Shown piece after piece: positions 23,157-32,586 of a stretch of 41,304 nt of DNA. The first letter of the stretch is position 1. Every line of letters starts with the position of its first letter. Made by a program: the position numbers and the translations under genes. The stretch lies in contig JAQUWU010000041.1 of assembly GCA_028692715.1 (NCBI GenBank), positions 1-41,304 on the forward strand, given 5' to 3'. This DNA comes from Paludibacter sp. Lineage in GTDB: Bacteria; Bacteroidota; Bacteroidia; Bacteroidales; Paludibacteraceae. The notes under the pieces were generated by a model. It did no database searches and was not told the DNA's origin. It saw only the letters and a program-made list of their open reading frames with translations.

Positions 23157-25049
23157 TTAGTTCCAATTTGGATTTTGAACAAGTTTTTGATTTTTATCAA
23201 TTTCAGATTGGTGAATCGGGAACCAGTAATAAGCTTTCTTATAAATACGTTGCTGATAAACCGTACGTACATAAAATGAAGCTTTATCTTTTCCACTAAA
23301 ATTCATTCCATAAAAGTTTCCGTTCAATACAGTCTCAGCTTCTTTCCAACGACGCAAGTCGTCATATCTTGTTCCTTCACAGTTTAACTCAACTCTACGT
23401 TCAGCACGAATCAATTTGCGCATCATATCCTGATCACTTAAATCAACATGTATAAAGCTTACGTTAGTAGCTCCTGTGCTATATAATCGAATTCCAGCAC
23501 GTTCACGGATTTTATTCAGGTATGTAAGTATATCTGGGTTACCTGGATCAGATTCATTCAGAGCTTCAACATAATTCAGATATACTTCACCAAGTCGATA
23601 CACAATCCCTGGACGATATTCATAATTACCTTCTTTTACATTTGTTTTTGGTGAAACCTTTTTCCGAACCAAATAACCATTTTGAGGTGCATCGTGCGTA
23701 TGAGTATTGTCAGCAGCCCCATTAAAAAAGTTAAACTGGCGTTTTTCTGCCGTGAAATAAGCATTATTGAAATTTACTGATACGTAGAATCTAGGTTCAC
23801 GGTTACAATACATGTTGTAGGTACCGGATTTAGTGATTGAACCACCATTAATATTCTCATCCCACACTGTACTATCACGGTTTTCATTAGAAGTTGAAAA
23901 TCCTGTTTCTACATAACCTGATTCAGTATTAATGATTGGTAATCCATCAGCATTGTAACCAGTTATTGGAGCTAAACCATTTTTCATAAAGAATGCATCA
24001 ACCAAAGATTGAGTTACACCTAAACCTCCATTTCCTCCGCTTCCATTGGGAGTGGCATGTCTTTCATACTCTACGTAATTACTGTTCGGACGAGCAAAAA
24101 GTATTTCACTATTGTTTTCGTCATAACGTTTTAGAAGAAGGTTTTGATATGACATAAAAGGATCTATTGTTCCAGCAGCATTTCTTTCTACATACAATTC
24201 GTGACCATCTGCTTCAGCGAAATCAATCAACTCTTTACATGCGTTTGCTGCATAAGCCCACTTCGTTTTATCTTCTGCTGTACTGAAAAGGTTCTTACCA
24301 TTTCTGTCTTTAAAATCAGCATAGTCTAAATTTCCATTAACTAATGGACTGGCAGCAAAAAGTAACATACGTGCTCTTACTGCAAGACACATAATGGAAG
24401 TTGCGCGACCGTATTTTCTAGCTTCTGAGTATTTTGAAGGAAGTATTTTTGCCACATCCAGTAATTCTTTATCCACCCAGTTTATCACATCATTATAAGG
24501 ACTTTGACCAACCATCAAATCTGTCAAATTAAAATCTGCTGGAGCAATATAGTCAGGTTTAAATGGTATTGCACCGTATGTATTTGCTAACAAATAATAA
24601 TAATAAGCTATCAAAAAACGACATTCTGCCTTCATATATATTACTTCCTGTGAACTAATACCCTGATCGGGTAAAGCATGAATATTCTGCATGAAAATAG
24701 AAGCTTCACGTATACGTTGTGGAAGTATTGACCAATAATTACCTGCCCAGTTGCTGGACGGAGTCCATTCACCTAAGATATATGGAATTACAGCCCAATC
24801 CCATTGTCGCCAACGCTCTGAAGGAGTTACATCATCTCCTAAAATTTCCCATCCAAGATAATTTGTATATCCCCAATATGGGTCAGGGATAGCAGAATAT
24901 GCATTTGCAAGCCAACTTTCAATTCTGGTTTTATCTTGGAAGACTAATTGGAGTGTTAATTCTGTATCAGGTTCTTTGTCCAAGTAATCACAAGAATTAA
25001 GCAACTGCAAACCGAGAACACAAATTAATATATATTTAATACGTTTCAT
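23157..25049 (-). CDS. susD: SusD/RagB-family surface glycan-binding lipoprotein
   Basis: The 630-residue protein has lipobox LNSC (C20) followed by DYLDKEPD, the typical opening of SusD proteins. The N-terminal half has the helical TPR-like segments of the family (PQRIREASIFMQNIHALPD, KAECRFLIAYYYYLLANTYG). The C-terminus has the LRAERRVELNCEGTRYDDLRRWK block and ends with QNPNWN. SusD caps the SusC transporter at the outer membrane, binds the polymer and hands oligosaccharides to it. It lies 24 bp after susC. It is somewhat longer than starch SusD (about 550 residues). The name denotes family, not proven starch use. Confidence 0.93.
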   Translation of the reverse strand: MKRIKYILICVLGLQLLNSCDYLDKEPDTELTLQLVFQDKTRIESWLANAYSAIPDPYWGYTNYLGWEILGDDVTPSERWRQWDWAVIPYILGEWTPSSNWAGNYWSILPQRIREASIFMQNIHALPDQGISSQEVIYMKAECRFLIAYYYYLLANTYGAIPFKPDYIAPADFNLTDLMVGQSPYNDVINWVDKELLDVAKILPSKYSEARKYGRATSIMCLAVRARMLLFAASPLVNGNLDYADFKDRNGKNLFSTAEDKTKWAYAANACKELIDFAEADGHELYVERNAAGTIDPFMSYQNLLLKRYDENNSEILFARPNSNYVEYERHATPNGSGGNGGLGVTQSLVDAFFMKNGLAPITGYNADGLPIINTESGYVETGFSTSNENRDSTVWDENINGGSITKSGTYNMYCNREPRFYVSVNFNNAYFTAEKRQFNFFNGAADNTHTHDAPQNGYLVRKKVSPKTNVKEGNYEYRPGIVYRLGEVYLNYVEALNESDPGNPDILTYLNKIRERAGIRLYSTGATNVSFIHVDLSDQDMMRKLIRAERRVELNCEGTRYDDLRRWKEAETVLNGNFYGMNFSGKDKASFYVRTVYQQRIYKKAYYWFPIHQSEIDKNQKLVQNPNWN

Positions 25050-25073
25050 ATTATTTTTTTTAGATCGGGTTAT

Positions 25074-28000
25074 TTAAAAGTTTATATCAAATCCTAACAT
25101 TACAGAACGCATTGAAGGATATTTCAATCCGTCGCTTGTGTCTAATTCAGGATCCCAAAGTTTAAATTTCGAGAAATAAATCAAGTTATTACCGCTAGCA
25201 AAGAAGCGTATGCTTTTAGCATGAATAGCATGAGTAACTTTTTCGGGAATACTATATCCAATTTCGATTGATTTAAGACGCAGGAATCTCATATCTTTCT
25301 TCCAAAATGTAGAAGCAACATTATTGTTTGTATTTGTACTTTCAGATAAACGAGGCCAAAATACATTCTGAGAAGGGTTATTTTCTGTCCATCTGTCATT
25401 GTAATTTGAATAAACATTACCTAACACTCCTTGTCCACTTCCGGGAATAAAATAGTTCGAACCTCCAATGATTCTGTATTTATCGCCCACACCTTGAAAG
25501 AAACAACTTAAATCCCATTGCTTAAAGTTCAAATTACCACCGAGTCCATAAACTAATCTAGGATCTTTTGTTCCTCCAATATAACCTTCATCGGCATTTG
25601 TAATAACACCATCTCCATTCATATCTTTATATTTAATATCGCCCGGACGAACATCAAAGCCCAACACCTGTTTAGGTATACCATCTTTCAAAACACCATT
25701 TATAAAATCATCTGCAGTAAAAAGTCTCTCAGCTTGTAATCCCCAAAGCGTATTAATGGATTGTCCTGTAATGGATCGATAGGTTCCTTTTATAGATGCA
25801 GGCTCATCAATTTCCAGAATTGTATTTATAGCATATGTAAGTGTTCCTCGAAGACTTATTGCCCAATTTTTATTAAATCGTTTGTTATAATTTAATGCAA
25901 TATCTAAGCCTTGATTATCAACTTTACCATAGTTTGCATATGGGTTCGACACAAAACCAACTTGAGAAGGAATCGTTGTTCGTTGCATGAAAATATTTGT
26001 ACGTTTTTCTTTGAAAATGTCTGCTTGCAAATTAAACACATTCCATAAACCCAATTCCAAACCTAAATTCATTTTAAGTGCAGTTTCCCAGGTTAAGTTT
26101 GACACACCAACTTCTCCCTCTTGTACACCTTGTCTATATGTGTCACCAGAATAACCCCAATTATACCCTGATGCGTTAGAATTTATTGTAGTTATATAAG
26201 CAAATCGTCTACCACCAATATTATCATTACCAACCTTGCCCACCGAAGCTCTTAATTTCAGGTTACTGATAGAACGTTGCAAAGATTCCATAAATGGCTC
26301 TTCCGAAATTATCCATCCAACTGCTAATGAAGGGAAAAAACCAAAACGCTTGCCTTTTGCAAAGTTTTCAGAACCATTGTAACCAAAATTAAATTCTGAA
26401 ACATAACGACGATTATAAGTATAGGAAACACGTCCGGCTATTCCTTGAGTCTTGTTTGGTTGTATATCTCCCCAATCGTAACTCCGCTGATTATAAAGGA
26501 TAAGTGCATTTATTGCATTTTTATCAAAAGTCTTATCGTATGTTAATGTGGCTTCCAGATAAGTACTTTGATTACCATAATTTCCACTACTTGAAAGTCC
26601 CAAAAACTCACTTCCATAGCTCAAAATATTGTGTATCAGTTCTCCATTATCATCACGCGAAGTGGCTACACTATAATAATCCGGTGATTTACCTCTTGTA
26701 AGATAATTCTCACTATAAGTATCAAAGGCAAATGTTGCTTTTGCTTTTAAACCAGGAGTTATCATCTTTAAATCTTGTTCTAAAGAGAAAAGGGATTCTA
26801 ATTTACTCTTTCCTCCACGGTAATAACCCATTTGGGTGTTCAATGCCCAGGGATTTGTACGTTGGTTACTAGCAATAGGTATCGTTCCATCAGAATAAAT
26901 AGCCGGATGAACAAACGGTGGAGTCTCAAAAGCAGCTCCAAACACTGCATCCGTACTACTATTAGATTTTCTGAGATTCTGCAAATAGCCTCCCACATTA
27001 AATCGTAATAATGTAGTTTTCGTCAAATCCAAATCTACGTTTGCGCGCATATTATAACGGCTCAGTTTACTCCTCGTATCATATGGTAACCGACTATCTG
27101 TAGCCATAATTCCTGTTTCATTATAAACAGATGCTGTAAGAGAATATCTAAGTATAGGTGTACCTCCACTAACTGTCATATTAGCCCGGGTAGAATTGGC
27201 ATAATTATTAGTGATTGCATCTATCCAATTCACATCCGGATATAAATCTTTATCATATCCTGAATATGTTTTTAGAATCTGATCTTTAGTAAAGAGCCTT
27301 TTGTTTGGGTCAGATTGAAGATCGTTGAGCAAACTCATATACTCTGCTGCTCCAATAAATTCAGGTAGTTTGGTAGGGGACTGTACAGACTGTTCAACAC
27401 GCATGCTTATTGATGGTGCAGAAACTGTCCCTCTTTTCGTATTAATTAATATGACACCATTGGCACCTCGAACACCATACATAGCACTTGCAGACGCATC
27501 TTTCAAAACAGAGAAAGCTTCAATTTCCGCAGGATCAATATCGTTCAAACTACGTTCAACACCGTCAACCAATACTAATGGTGATGTATTTCCACTAAAA
27601 GACGCAATTCCCCTAATCCAGAATTTAGAATTATCATAACCAGGCTCTCCCGAAGGTTGAACAGCAATTATCCCAGCCAATTGTCCGGCTAGGTTATTAC
27701 TCATTGATCTTGTCGAGCCTACCTGAAGTTTTGTTGGATTCAGAGTCTGTATAGCACCAACAATGGAGAGTTTCTTTTGATTACCGTATCCAACAACAAC
27801 AACTTCATCCATTGCTTTTGCAGCTTCAAGTAAAGTAATACTAATATTATTTTTATTGCTGTAGTTATTAATCTTTATTTCCTGCTTTGCATATCCAATA
27901 TAAGAAACTAAAATAGTTGGATCAGGTACTGTTCCAAGTGAAAGAGAAAATTTCCCATTTATGTTTGTTATTGTTCCAGTGCTTGTTCCTTTTAAAAGAA

Positions 28001-28151
28001 TACTTACACCAATTAGTGGTTCTCCCTTAGCATCAACAACGACACCGGAAATCGTTTTTATTGTAGTTTGGGCAACTACATTCGGGAAGAAAAATTGCAT
28101 ACTAAAAAATAGTAGCATACAAAAAAGGCATCTTTTCAAATTGACCATCAT
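25074..28151 (-). CDS. susC: SusC/RagA-family TonB-dependent transporter
   Basis: The 1025-residue protein has a signal peptide (about 1-27, ending VVAQ). A carboxypeptidase-regulatory-like domain (33-115; ISGVVVDAKGEPLIGVSILL) follows, then a TonB-box-like EVVVVGYG, the plug domain (to about 240, with LVLVDGVERSLNDIDPAEIE and ASASAMYGVRGANGVILINT) and a 22-strand barrel ending FDINF. It imports oligosaccharides across the outer membrane using TonB energy, with SusD as lid. A TAnnTTTG promoter about 80 nt upstream begins the main operon. The leader carries a hairpin with a TTCG loop. A second start one codon downstream is equally possible. Confidence 0.95.
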   Translation of the reverse strand: MMVNLKRCLFCMLLFFSMQFFFPNVVAQTTIKTISGVVVDAKGEPLIGVSILLKGTSTGTITNINGKFSLSLGTVPDPTILVSYIGYAKQEIKINNYSNKNNISITLLEAAKAMDEVVVVGYGNQKKLSIVGAIQTLNPTKLQVGSTRSMSNNLAGQLAGIIAVQPSGEPGYDNSKFWIRGIASFSGNTSPLVLVDGVERSLNDIDPAEIEAFSVLKDASASAMYGVRGANGVILINTKRGTVSAPSISMRVEQSVQSPTKLPEFIGAAEYMSLLNDLQSDPNKRLFTKDQILKTYSGYDKDLYPDVNWIDAITNNYANSTRANMTVSGGTPILRYSLTASVYNETGIMATDSRLPYDTRSKLSRYNMRANVDLDLTKTTLLRFNVGGYLQNLRKSNSSTDAVFGAAFETPPFVHPAIYSDGTIPIASNQRTNPWALNTQMGYYRGGKSKLESLFSLEQDLKMITPGLKAKATFAFDTYSENYLTRGKSPDYYSVATSRDDNGELIHNILSYGSEFLGLSSSGNYGNQSTYLEATLTYDKTFDKNAINALILYNQRSYDWGDIQPNKTQGIAGRVSYTYNRRYVSEFNFGYNGSENFAKGKRFGFFPSLAVGWIISEEPFMESLQRSISNLKLRASVGKVGNDNIGGRRFAYITTINSNASGYNWGYSGDTYRQGVQEGEVGVSNLTWETALKMNLGLELGLWNVFNLQADIFKEKRTNIFMQRTTIPSQVGFVSNPYANYGKVDNQGLDIALNYNKRFNKNWAISLRGTLTYAINTILEIDEPASIKGTYRSITGQSINTLWGLQAERLFTADDFINGVLKDGIPKQVLGFDVRPGDIKYKDMNGDGVITNADEGYIGGTKDPRLVYGLGGNLNFKQWDLSCFFQGVGDKYRIIGGSNYFIPGSGQGVLGNVYSNYNDRWTENNPSQNVFWPRLSESTNTNNNVASTFWKKDMRFLRLKSIEIGYSIPEKVTHAIHAKSIRFFASGNNLIYFSKFKLWDPELDTSDGLKYPSMRSVMLGFDINF

Positions 28152-28200
28152 TTAATTTTTAAGGTTATTTTAATACTTACGATATATTGTTCAATGACCT

Positions 28201-28216
28201 ACGCATCGAAATGCGT
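28201..28216 (-). promoter_or_regulatory. hairpin with TTCG loop in the susC leader
   Basis: On the minus strand ACGCAT-TTCG-ATGCGT forms a perfect 6-bp stem with a UUCG tetraloop in RNA. It lies about 50 nt before the susC start and just after the expected transcription start. It might stabilise the message 5' end or serve as an operator; no T-tract follows, so it is not a terminator. Confidence 0.55.
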
Positions 28217-28232
28217 CGCTTTTTTAATAGTA

Positions 28233-28261
28233 CAAATATATGTGAATTTTTTTTGCTCAAA
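28233..28261 (-). promoter_or_regulatory. promoter of the susC operon
   Basis: The minus strand has TTTG (28258-28261) and, 17 nt on, TATATTTG (28233-28240), matching the Bacteroidota -33 and -7 elements. It lies about 80 nt upstream of susC and beyond the regulator terminator. Confidence 0.65.
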
Positions 28262-28370
28262 ATGAACTGAATTTCTTAAAGTAGTGTACTGCAATCACTC
28301 AAAAACATAAATTATTGGTTTATAAACAGTTGTCTGATTTTACCTAAAAAAATAAAGTAGTTATTTGAAA

Positions 28371-28412
28371 TAAAAAAAAGGTTTTTATAACCATAATAGT
28401 TATAAAAACCTT
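28371..28412 (-). terminator. intrinsic terminator of the SusR-like regulator gene
   Basis: A perfect 14-bp stem (arms 28378-28391 and 28399-28412), 7-nt loop, and a run of T on the minus strand (28372-28377) directly after it. It lies 18 nt past the regulator stop, separating this gene from the susC operon. Confidence 0.85.
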
Positions 28413-28429
28413 CTCGGTAAATTACTTCT

Positions 28430-30088
28430 CTAATATTTAAATACTCCTATTTGCATTACTTTCGCTTCAAATTCGTTACGAGGTCCTTTAGATTTATTTC
28501 TGAATCTTGTGCGACAATTGTATATTGTTGTTATCGAATAACGCAAAAAGAATGATATTTTATCGCTATCCTTAATCCCAAGCCGTATGAGTGCAAATAC
28601 TCTCAATCCTGTATTGAGAATTTCACCAGGTTTTAGTTTTATTTCCTCATCGTCAATCATCAATTCTCTTAATTCTTCAATAAAATAAGGAAATAACTGT
28701 ATGAATGTACTGTCGAAGTTTGAATAAAACTCTTTAAGTTCTTCGTCAATAATATGTGTAGACTTTATTTCATTTATCAAATTCTCATTTTTCCCTTCAA
28801 TTATCATTTTATTTAAATGCCGTCTATATTCATCTAACTTATTGATATACATCGAACATTGATCTATATATCGACCAATATAAACTTCTTTTATCAAATT
28901 AGATTCTTGCAATTTTTCATTTGTATGTGTAAGTTGATTATTAGTAGAGGACAATTCCTGATTGAGAGTGATTAATTCTTCGTTTGCCACACATAATTTT
29001 TTTCGAGCAATTACCATTTTTTTCATTTGCCTATACACAATAAAAACTGCTAGCATAAGTAAGATAGTCAATATACTAATACTAACAATAGTTATTACCA
29101 TCAATCGTTGACGTAAATCTGTTTGATACTTATAGGCTTTATCAATAATAGGTATCATTTTTGAAACTTCGTAGGTTCTCAAGCGAGCATTGCAAAATAA
29201 AGCATCATCCAACGAACGTTTCATATATTTATAAGCTCTATCAATATCCCCATCTTCATATATAAGAAAAGCTAATTTACGTAAGGAGATATATTCTTTC
29301 GTTGCAGACCTTATGTCGTTTATAGCAGAAATAATCAGCCATTTTTTTTCCAGTTCTTTTTGTTGTTTTCCATTGTAAGCTAACGAAATTGAAAAAGCAA
29401 CAATTGCTTTGTCATGAATTTCGTGAATTTCGTTATTACTTAATTGTGGATAGTAATTTAAAAGAATTTTTAATGCTTCATCATATTTCTTTTTAGTTAT
29501 TAATTGATCTGTTTCAACTATAGTATATACATTGGTATTTTGTTTATTATAAATCAATATTGAGTCACGATATGAATCTATTATTTTTTCGTATTGATTT
29601 TTAACTTGTGTTGAAGCTGTAAAATCTGCCATATATCCAAGTACTAATCGATATATATGAAAGTAGTAAGTTTTTAAATATGAGTACCTACTTATATCAA
29701 CTTCTTGGAGAACATCCATAGCTTCTTTGTACATACCCATAATTCCCATTATGTCAGCTAAATTTAGCCTGGCATCTGTCAAGTATTCATGATTTTTTAG
29801 TCTTTCTGCAATCTCAATCTTTTTCCTTGCATATACTAAAGCCGAATCAGAGTTGAATATCCGATACTCATCAAATAACTTTCCATAAATCGGATATTTT
29901 TGAATGTCGTGTTTTGTATACAGTAATAAATCTTTTAGTTTATTGAGCTGTTGTTCTTTCTGGTTGGAAAAAACCTTGTAGTTATCTACAGAATTATCCA
30001 GAACCTTTAGTAAAGAATCAATATCATTTTTTGCAAATAGCGACATCGATAATACAAAATATCCAATTAAAAAAAGTAGTTTTTTCAT
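28430..30088 (-). CDS. SusR-like membrane-spanning PUL regulator (TPR, DUF6377 type)
   Basis: I start at the ATG at 30088 (552 residues), where a signal peptide (MKKLLFLIGYFVLSMSLFA) begins. An upstream TTG at 30112 would add 8 residues and overlaps the promoter box. Residues 20-320 are helical TPR-like repeats placed in the periplasm, and one membrane segment lies at about 329-352. A coiled coil (360-405) rich in NEELITLNQEL-type heptads leads to a cytoplasmic helix-turn-helix at the end (VFALIRLGIKDSDKISFFL, then YSITTIYNCRTRFR). This is the layout of SusR, which senses sugar in the periplasm and activates sus genes. It sits between the two enzyme blocks with its own promoter and terminator, so it is the likely activator of the locus. 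Confidence 0.85.
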   Translation of the reverse strand: MKKLLFLIGYFVLSMSLFAKNDIDSLLKVLDNSVDNYKVFSNQKEQQLNKLKDLLLYTKHDIQKYPIYGKLFDEYRIFNSDSALVYARKKIEIAERLKNHEYLTDARLNLADIMGIMGMYKEAMDVLQEVDISRYSYLKTYYFHIYRLVLGYMADFTASTQVKNQYEKIIDSYRDSILIYNKQNTNVYTIVETDQLITKKKYDEALKILLNYYPQLSNNEIHEIHDKAIVAFSISLAYNGKQQKELEKKWLIISAINDIRSATKEYISLRKLAFLIYEDGDIDRAYKYMKRSLDDALFCNARLRTYEVSKMIPIIDKAYKYQTDLRQRLMVITIVSISILTILLMLAVFIVYRQMKKMVIARKKLCVANEELITLNQELSSTNNQLTHTNEKLQESNLIKEVYIGRYIDQCSMYINKLDEYRRHLNKMIIEGKNENLINEIKSTHIIDEELKEFYSNFDSTFIQLFPYFIEELRELMIDDEEIKLKPGEILNTGLRVFALIRLGIKDSDKISFFLRYSITTIYNCRTRFRNKSKGPRNEFEAKVMQIGVFKY

Positions 30089-30109
30089 ATTATTGCATTT
30101 AAATTTATG

Positions 30110-30117
30110 CAAAGATA
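30110..30117 (-). promoter_or_regulatory. -7 box of the regulator promoter
   Basis: The minus strand reads TATCTTTG, an exact TAnnTTTG match, 21 nt upstream of the ATG at 30088. A weaker GTTGT lies near the -33 distance. The box overlaps the TTG that would extend the gene, which supports the later ATG. Confidence 0.5.
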
Positions 30118-30364
30118 GATATTTTTGGTGTGCTACAACTCATCATTGAAACTTAGTATATCAACAATCAATATTTCTTCTTGACAACAATGTTCTGTGC
30201 CTTAACAAAAATTTATTCTGTTAGCACATTAAAATTTCCTTTTGGTAAATAAGGAGAAGTGCATGAAAATAAAATAGATAATTTTCAATATTCCCGTAAA
30301 GAGACTGTAGTTCCAAACAGCATACTGATTTTAAATAATTCAATTTTAATTAGTCATTTTTCTT

Positions 30365-32536
30365 TTAAAGGAGTACTTTTACAAAACGTGTTTCAACCAT
30401 AGATTTCACCTTAACTATTACGAATTTATCATTTCTATCATCACATTTAATAATAACAGTCGGAGATTCGAACTTTTGACGAAAAATACACTGACCCTTG
30501 AGTGTGAATAATTCTATTTCTTTGGTTTGATTACAATTTGTATTTATAAAGATTTCACCAGTATGTTTTATTGAATAAACTTCAAATTGATCTTTAGCAA
30601 TATGTTCCTCTGTCATCTGGCTTTTCTCAATGGAGTAATTTTGAATCTCATCATTAAATGTAAAAGTATAGTTTCCAGATTGAGAAATATTGAATTTAAT
30701 ATTTGGTAACCCTCCAGTAGTAATTGTTGCGATTCCGTTAAGACCATTAGCATTACCCCAATCTTCACCAGTCCAGTCTGTTGTATTCGTAAATTTAAGT
30801 TCATAATCGCCAGTTGACAAAAGTACCGGACTTGTTAGCCAGTTATTACCGGTTGATATTGTCATAGGATTTTTGCCCGGATCCCAATTATTAAAGGTAC
30901 CTCCAACATACATTGACTTTTGAACGGGCGAAATAGTATAATTTCCAGAAATTACGAAAGAGTTCTCCTGATTGTTTTTTGTTGCAAAAGCATTAATAAC
31001 TGTTGATTTGTTTATTATTATCGGAGTTGTATAAACAGGAGAATCAAAATTCGGTTTAGTGCCATCAGTAGTATAATGTATAATTGCTTCTGGAGTTTCC
31101 GACGAAATTGAAACAATACAACTTCCGCTATAATTGCCAGATTTTAAACTGAATGTTGGAGTGCTGACTTTATTTGGATTGCTTGCGACACGAAAAATAC
31201 GACAACCATGTGAAACTACCGGTACAGATAAACCATTACAAACTCCTAAATCAGTATGTTCCCATAAATCCCTCACAAATGCACTACCTGAAATCCCAAG
31301 ATCATTCATAAAATCAATGTTACGAGTTTCAGTAGTTGTTTCCCTATTAAAGAAGCCTACAATCCAATCTCCATTCGTCATTTGTCCTTTCCACACCTGA
31401 CTACGATCATCTGAAGGATTGTTCGTAAGAGGTTTACCAACAAATCCATCAACATTTAAAGCTAGTAATTCAGCATTCTGGTAAATCCATAAAGAAGATC
31501 CGATAGTATTGTACTGGTCGGCAATAGATACCGGACCACCCGCCATTAAATGGAGAGAAACGACACTTTTTCTTTCATCATCTGTGCTAAATGTATTTAG
31601 ACGTATAAAATCTCCATCCAAAATTATTTTTTCTTTACCGGAAATCTTAGACCAATAAATGTATCCATCAAATGGATTTGCAAACTGTGACCAGCCATCG
31701 CGCTTCACCCCACGAGATATATTACTGAAACGTTCCCAACCACCTTCAGCACAATCTTCATTAATTCGAATCATATGTCCGAAGGTTTGTTCCGTTACAG
31801 CATCATTATAGAGATTAGGCATTACCAAGCTGAGAAAAATTCCGTTAGCATCACAAGCTTCACGCATCCACCGCAAAGCTGTTTGATAATAAGTCAATGG
31901 ACGTGATGGCCCAACTGTCCCCATATTTCTATCCCACCCGCTTTCGAACCATGAAAGAAAGTCCACTCTGAGATATTTCACCCCCATGTCGGCATAATGC
32001 TGTATATACCCTTTCACGTATTGTTCGGCTCCCGGCTTGTCCACCTGCAACCAGGTAAACCATTTAGCACTTTCAGAACTGTTAATTAAAGTAGAAATAG
32101 AGATATTAGTTCCTTTTACTTTCAATCCCGCCCTTGCAGCTCCGGGATTAACCCATAGTGGATTGTCGTATATACCCAATGTCATACCACGTTTTTGCAG
32201 TTCTGCCGACCACCATGCATAATCGTGCACCCAGCTGCTGGAGTGTTTTGTTCGATAACCATATTGATTGTAATCTACATTTCCCCAGCCATCAATACAA
32301 ATCATATTAAAGCCATATTGCTTTAAATTATTATCCACCCAGTTGATATTAGATAAAAAGTCGGCTTCGGAAATATAGTTGTCTGCTACTCCTGCTTTTT
32401 CCTGTACAAAATTATTTTCGTAAACATCCCAGTAAAGAGGAGCTTTGTATGGATTATTTGGACTTTGAGCAAACACACTACAGTTGAACAAATTACTTAT
32501 GAGCAGAAATATGTAAAAAAAGCGGTATTGATTCAT
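30365..32536 (-). CDS. multimodular GH27-type glycosidase, T9SS-secreted
   Basis: The 723-residue protein has a signal peptide (1-24, ending VFAQ). The GH27-type barrel spans about 30-450: GFNMICIDGW, LGIYDNPLWV, VKYLRVDFLSWFES with nucleophile D192, MIRINEDCAEGGW with acid/base D261, and ILDGDFIRLN. A chitobiase-type C-terminal domain (about 458-536; IIHYTTDGTKPNFDSPVYT), one starch-binding-like module (about 540-640; MYVGGTFNNWDPGKNPM) and a T9SS sorting domain (650-723) follow. It is the largest of three GH27 paralogues and the only one with binding module and T9SS signal, so probably acts on polymer outside the cell. It is 50 bp after the 1134-residue GH31 gene. Isomalto-dextranase-like action is inferred. 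Confidence 0.8.
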   Translation of the reverse strand: MNQYRFFYIFLLISNLFNCSVFAQSPNNPYKAPLYWDVYENNFVQEKAGVADNYISEADFLSNINWVDNNLKQYGFNMICIDGWGNVDYNQYGYRTKHSSSWVHDYAWWSAELQKRGMTLGIYDNPLWVNPGAARAGLKVKGTNISISTLINSSESAKWFTWLQVDKPGAEQYVKGYIQHYADMGVKYLRVDFLSWFESGWDRNMGTVGPSRPLTYYQTALRWMREACDANGIFLSLVMPNLYNDAVTEQTFGHMIRINEDCAEGGWERFSNISRGVKRDGWSQFANPFDGYIYWSKISGKEKIILDGDFIRLNTFSTDDERKSVVSLHLMAGGPVSIADQYNTIGSSLWIYQNAELLALNVDGFVGKPLTNNPSDDRSQVWKGQMTNGDWIVGFFNRETTTETRNIDFMNDLGISGSAFVRDLWEHTDLGVCNGLSVPVVSHGCRIFRVASNPNKVSTPTFSLKSGNYSGSCIVSISSETPEAIIHYTTDGTKPNFDSPVYTTPIIINKSTVINAFATKNNQENSFVISGNYTISPVQKSMYVGGTFNNWDPGKNPMTISTGNNWLTSPVLLSTGDYELKFTNTTDWTGEDWGNANGLNGIATITTGGLPNIKFNISQSGNYTFTFNDEIQNYSIEKSQMTEEHIAKDQFEVYSIKHTGEIFINTNCNQTKEIELFTLKGQCIFRQKFESPTVIIKCDDRNDKFVIVKVKSMVETRFVKVLL

Positions 32537-32586
32537 TGTTTTGTATTTAAAAACTTGATAAAGTGGTTATAGTCTCCAAATAAGCA

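Noticed and set aside
30089-30112. Upstream TTG start for the SusR-like regulator
   Set aside because: It overlaps the TAnnTTTG promoter box, and the ATG at 30088 begins directly with a signal peptide.
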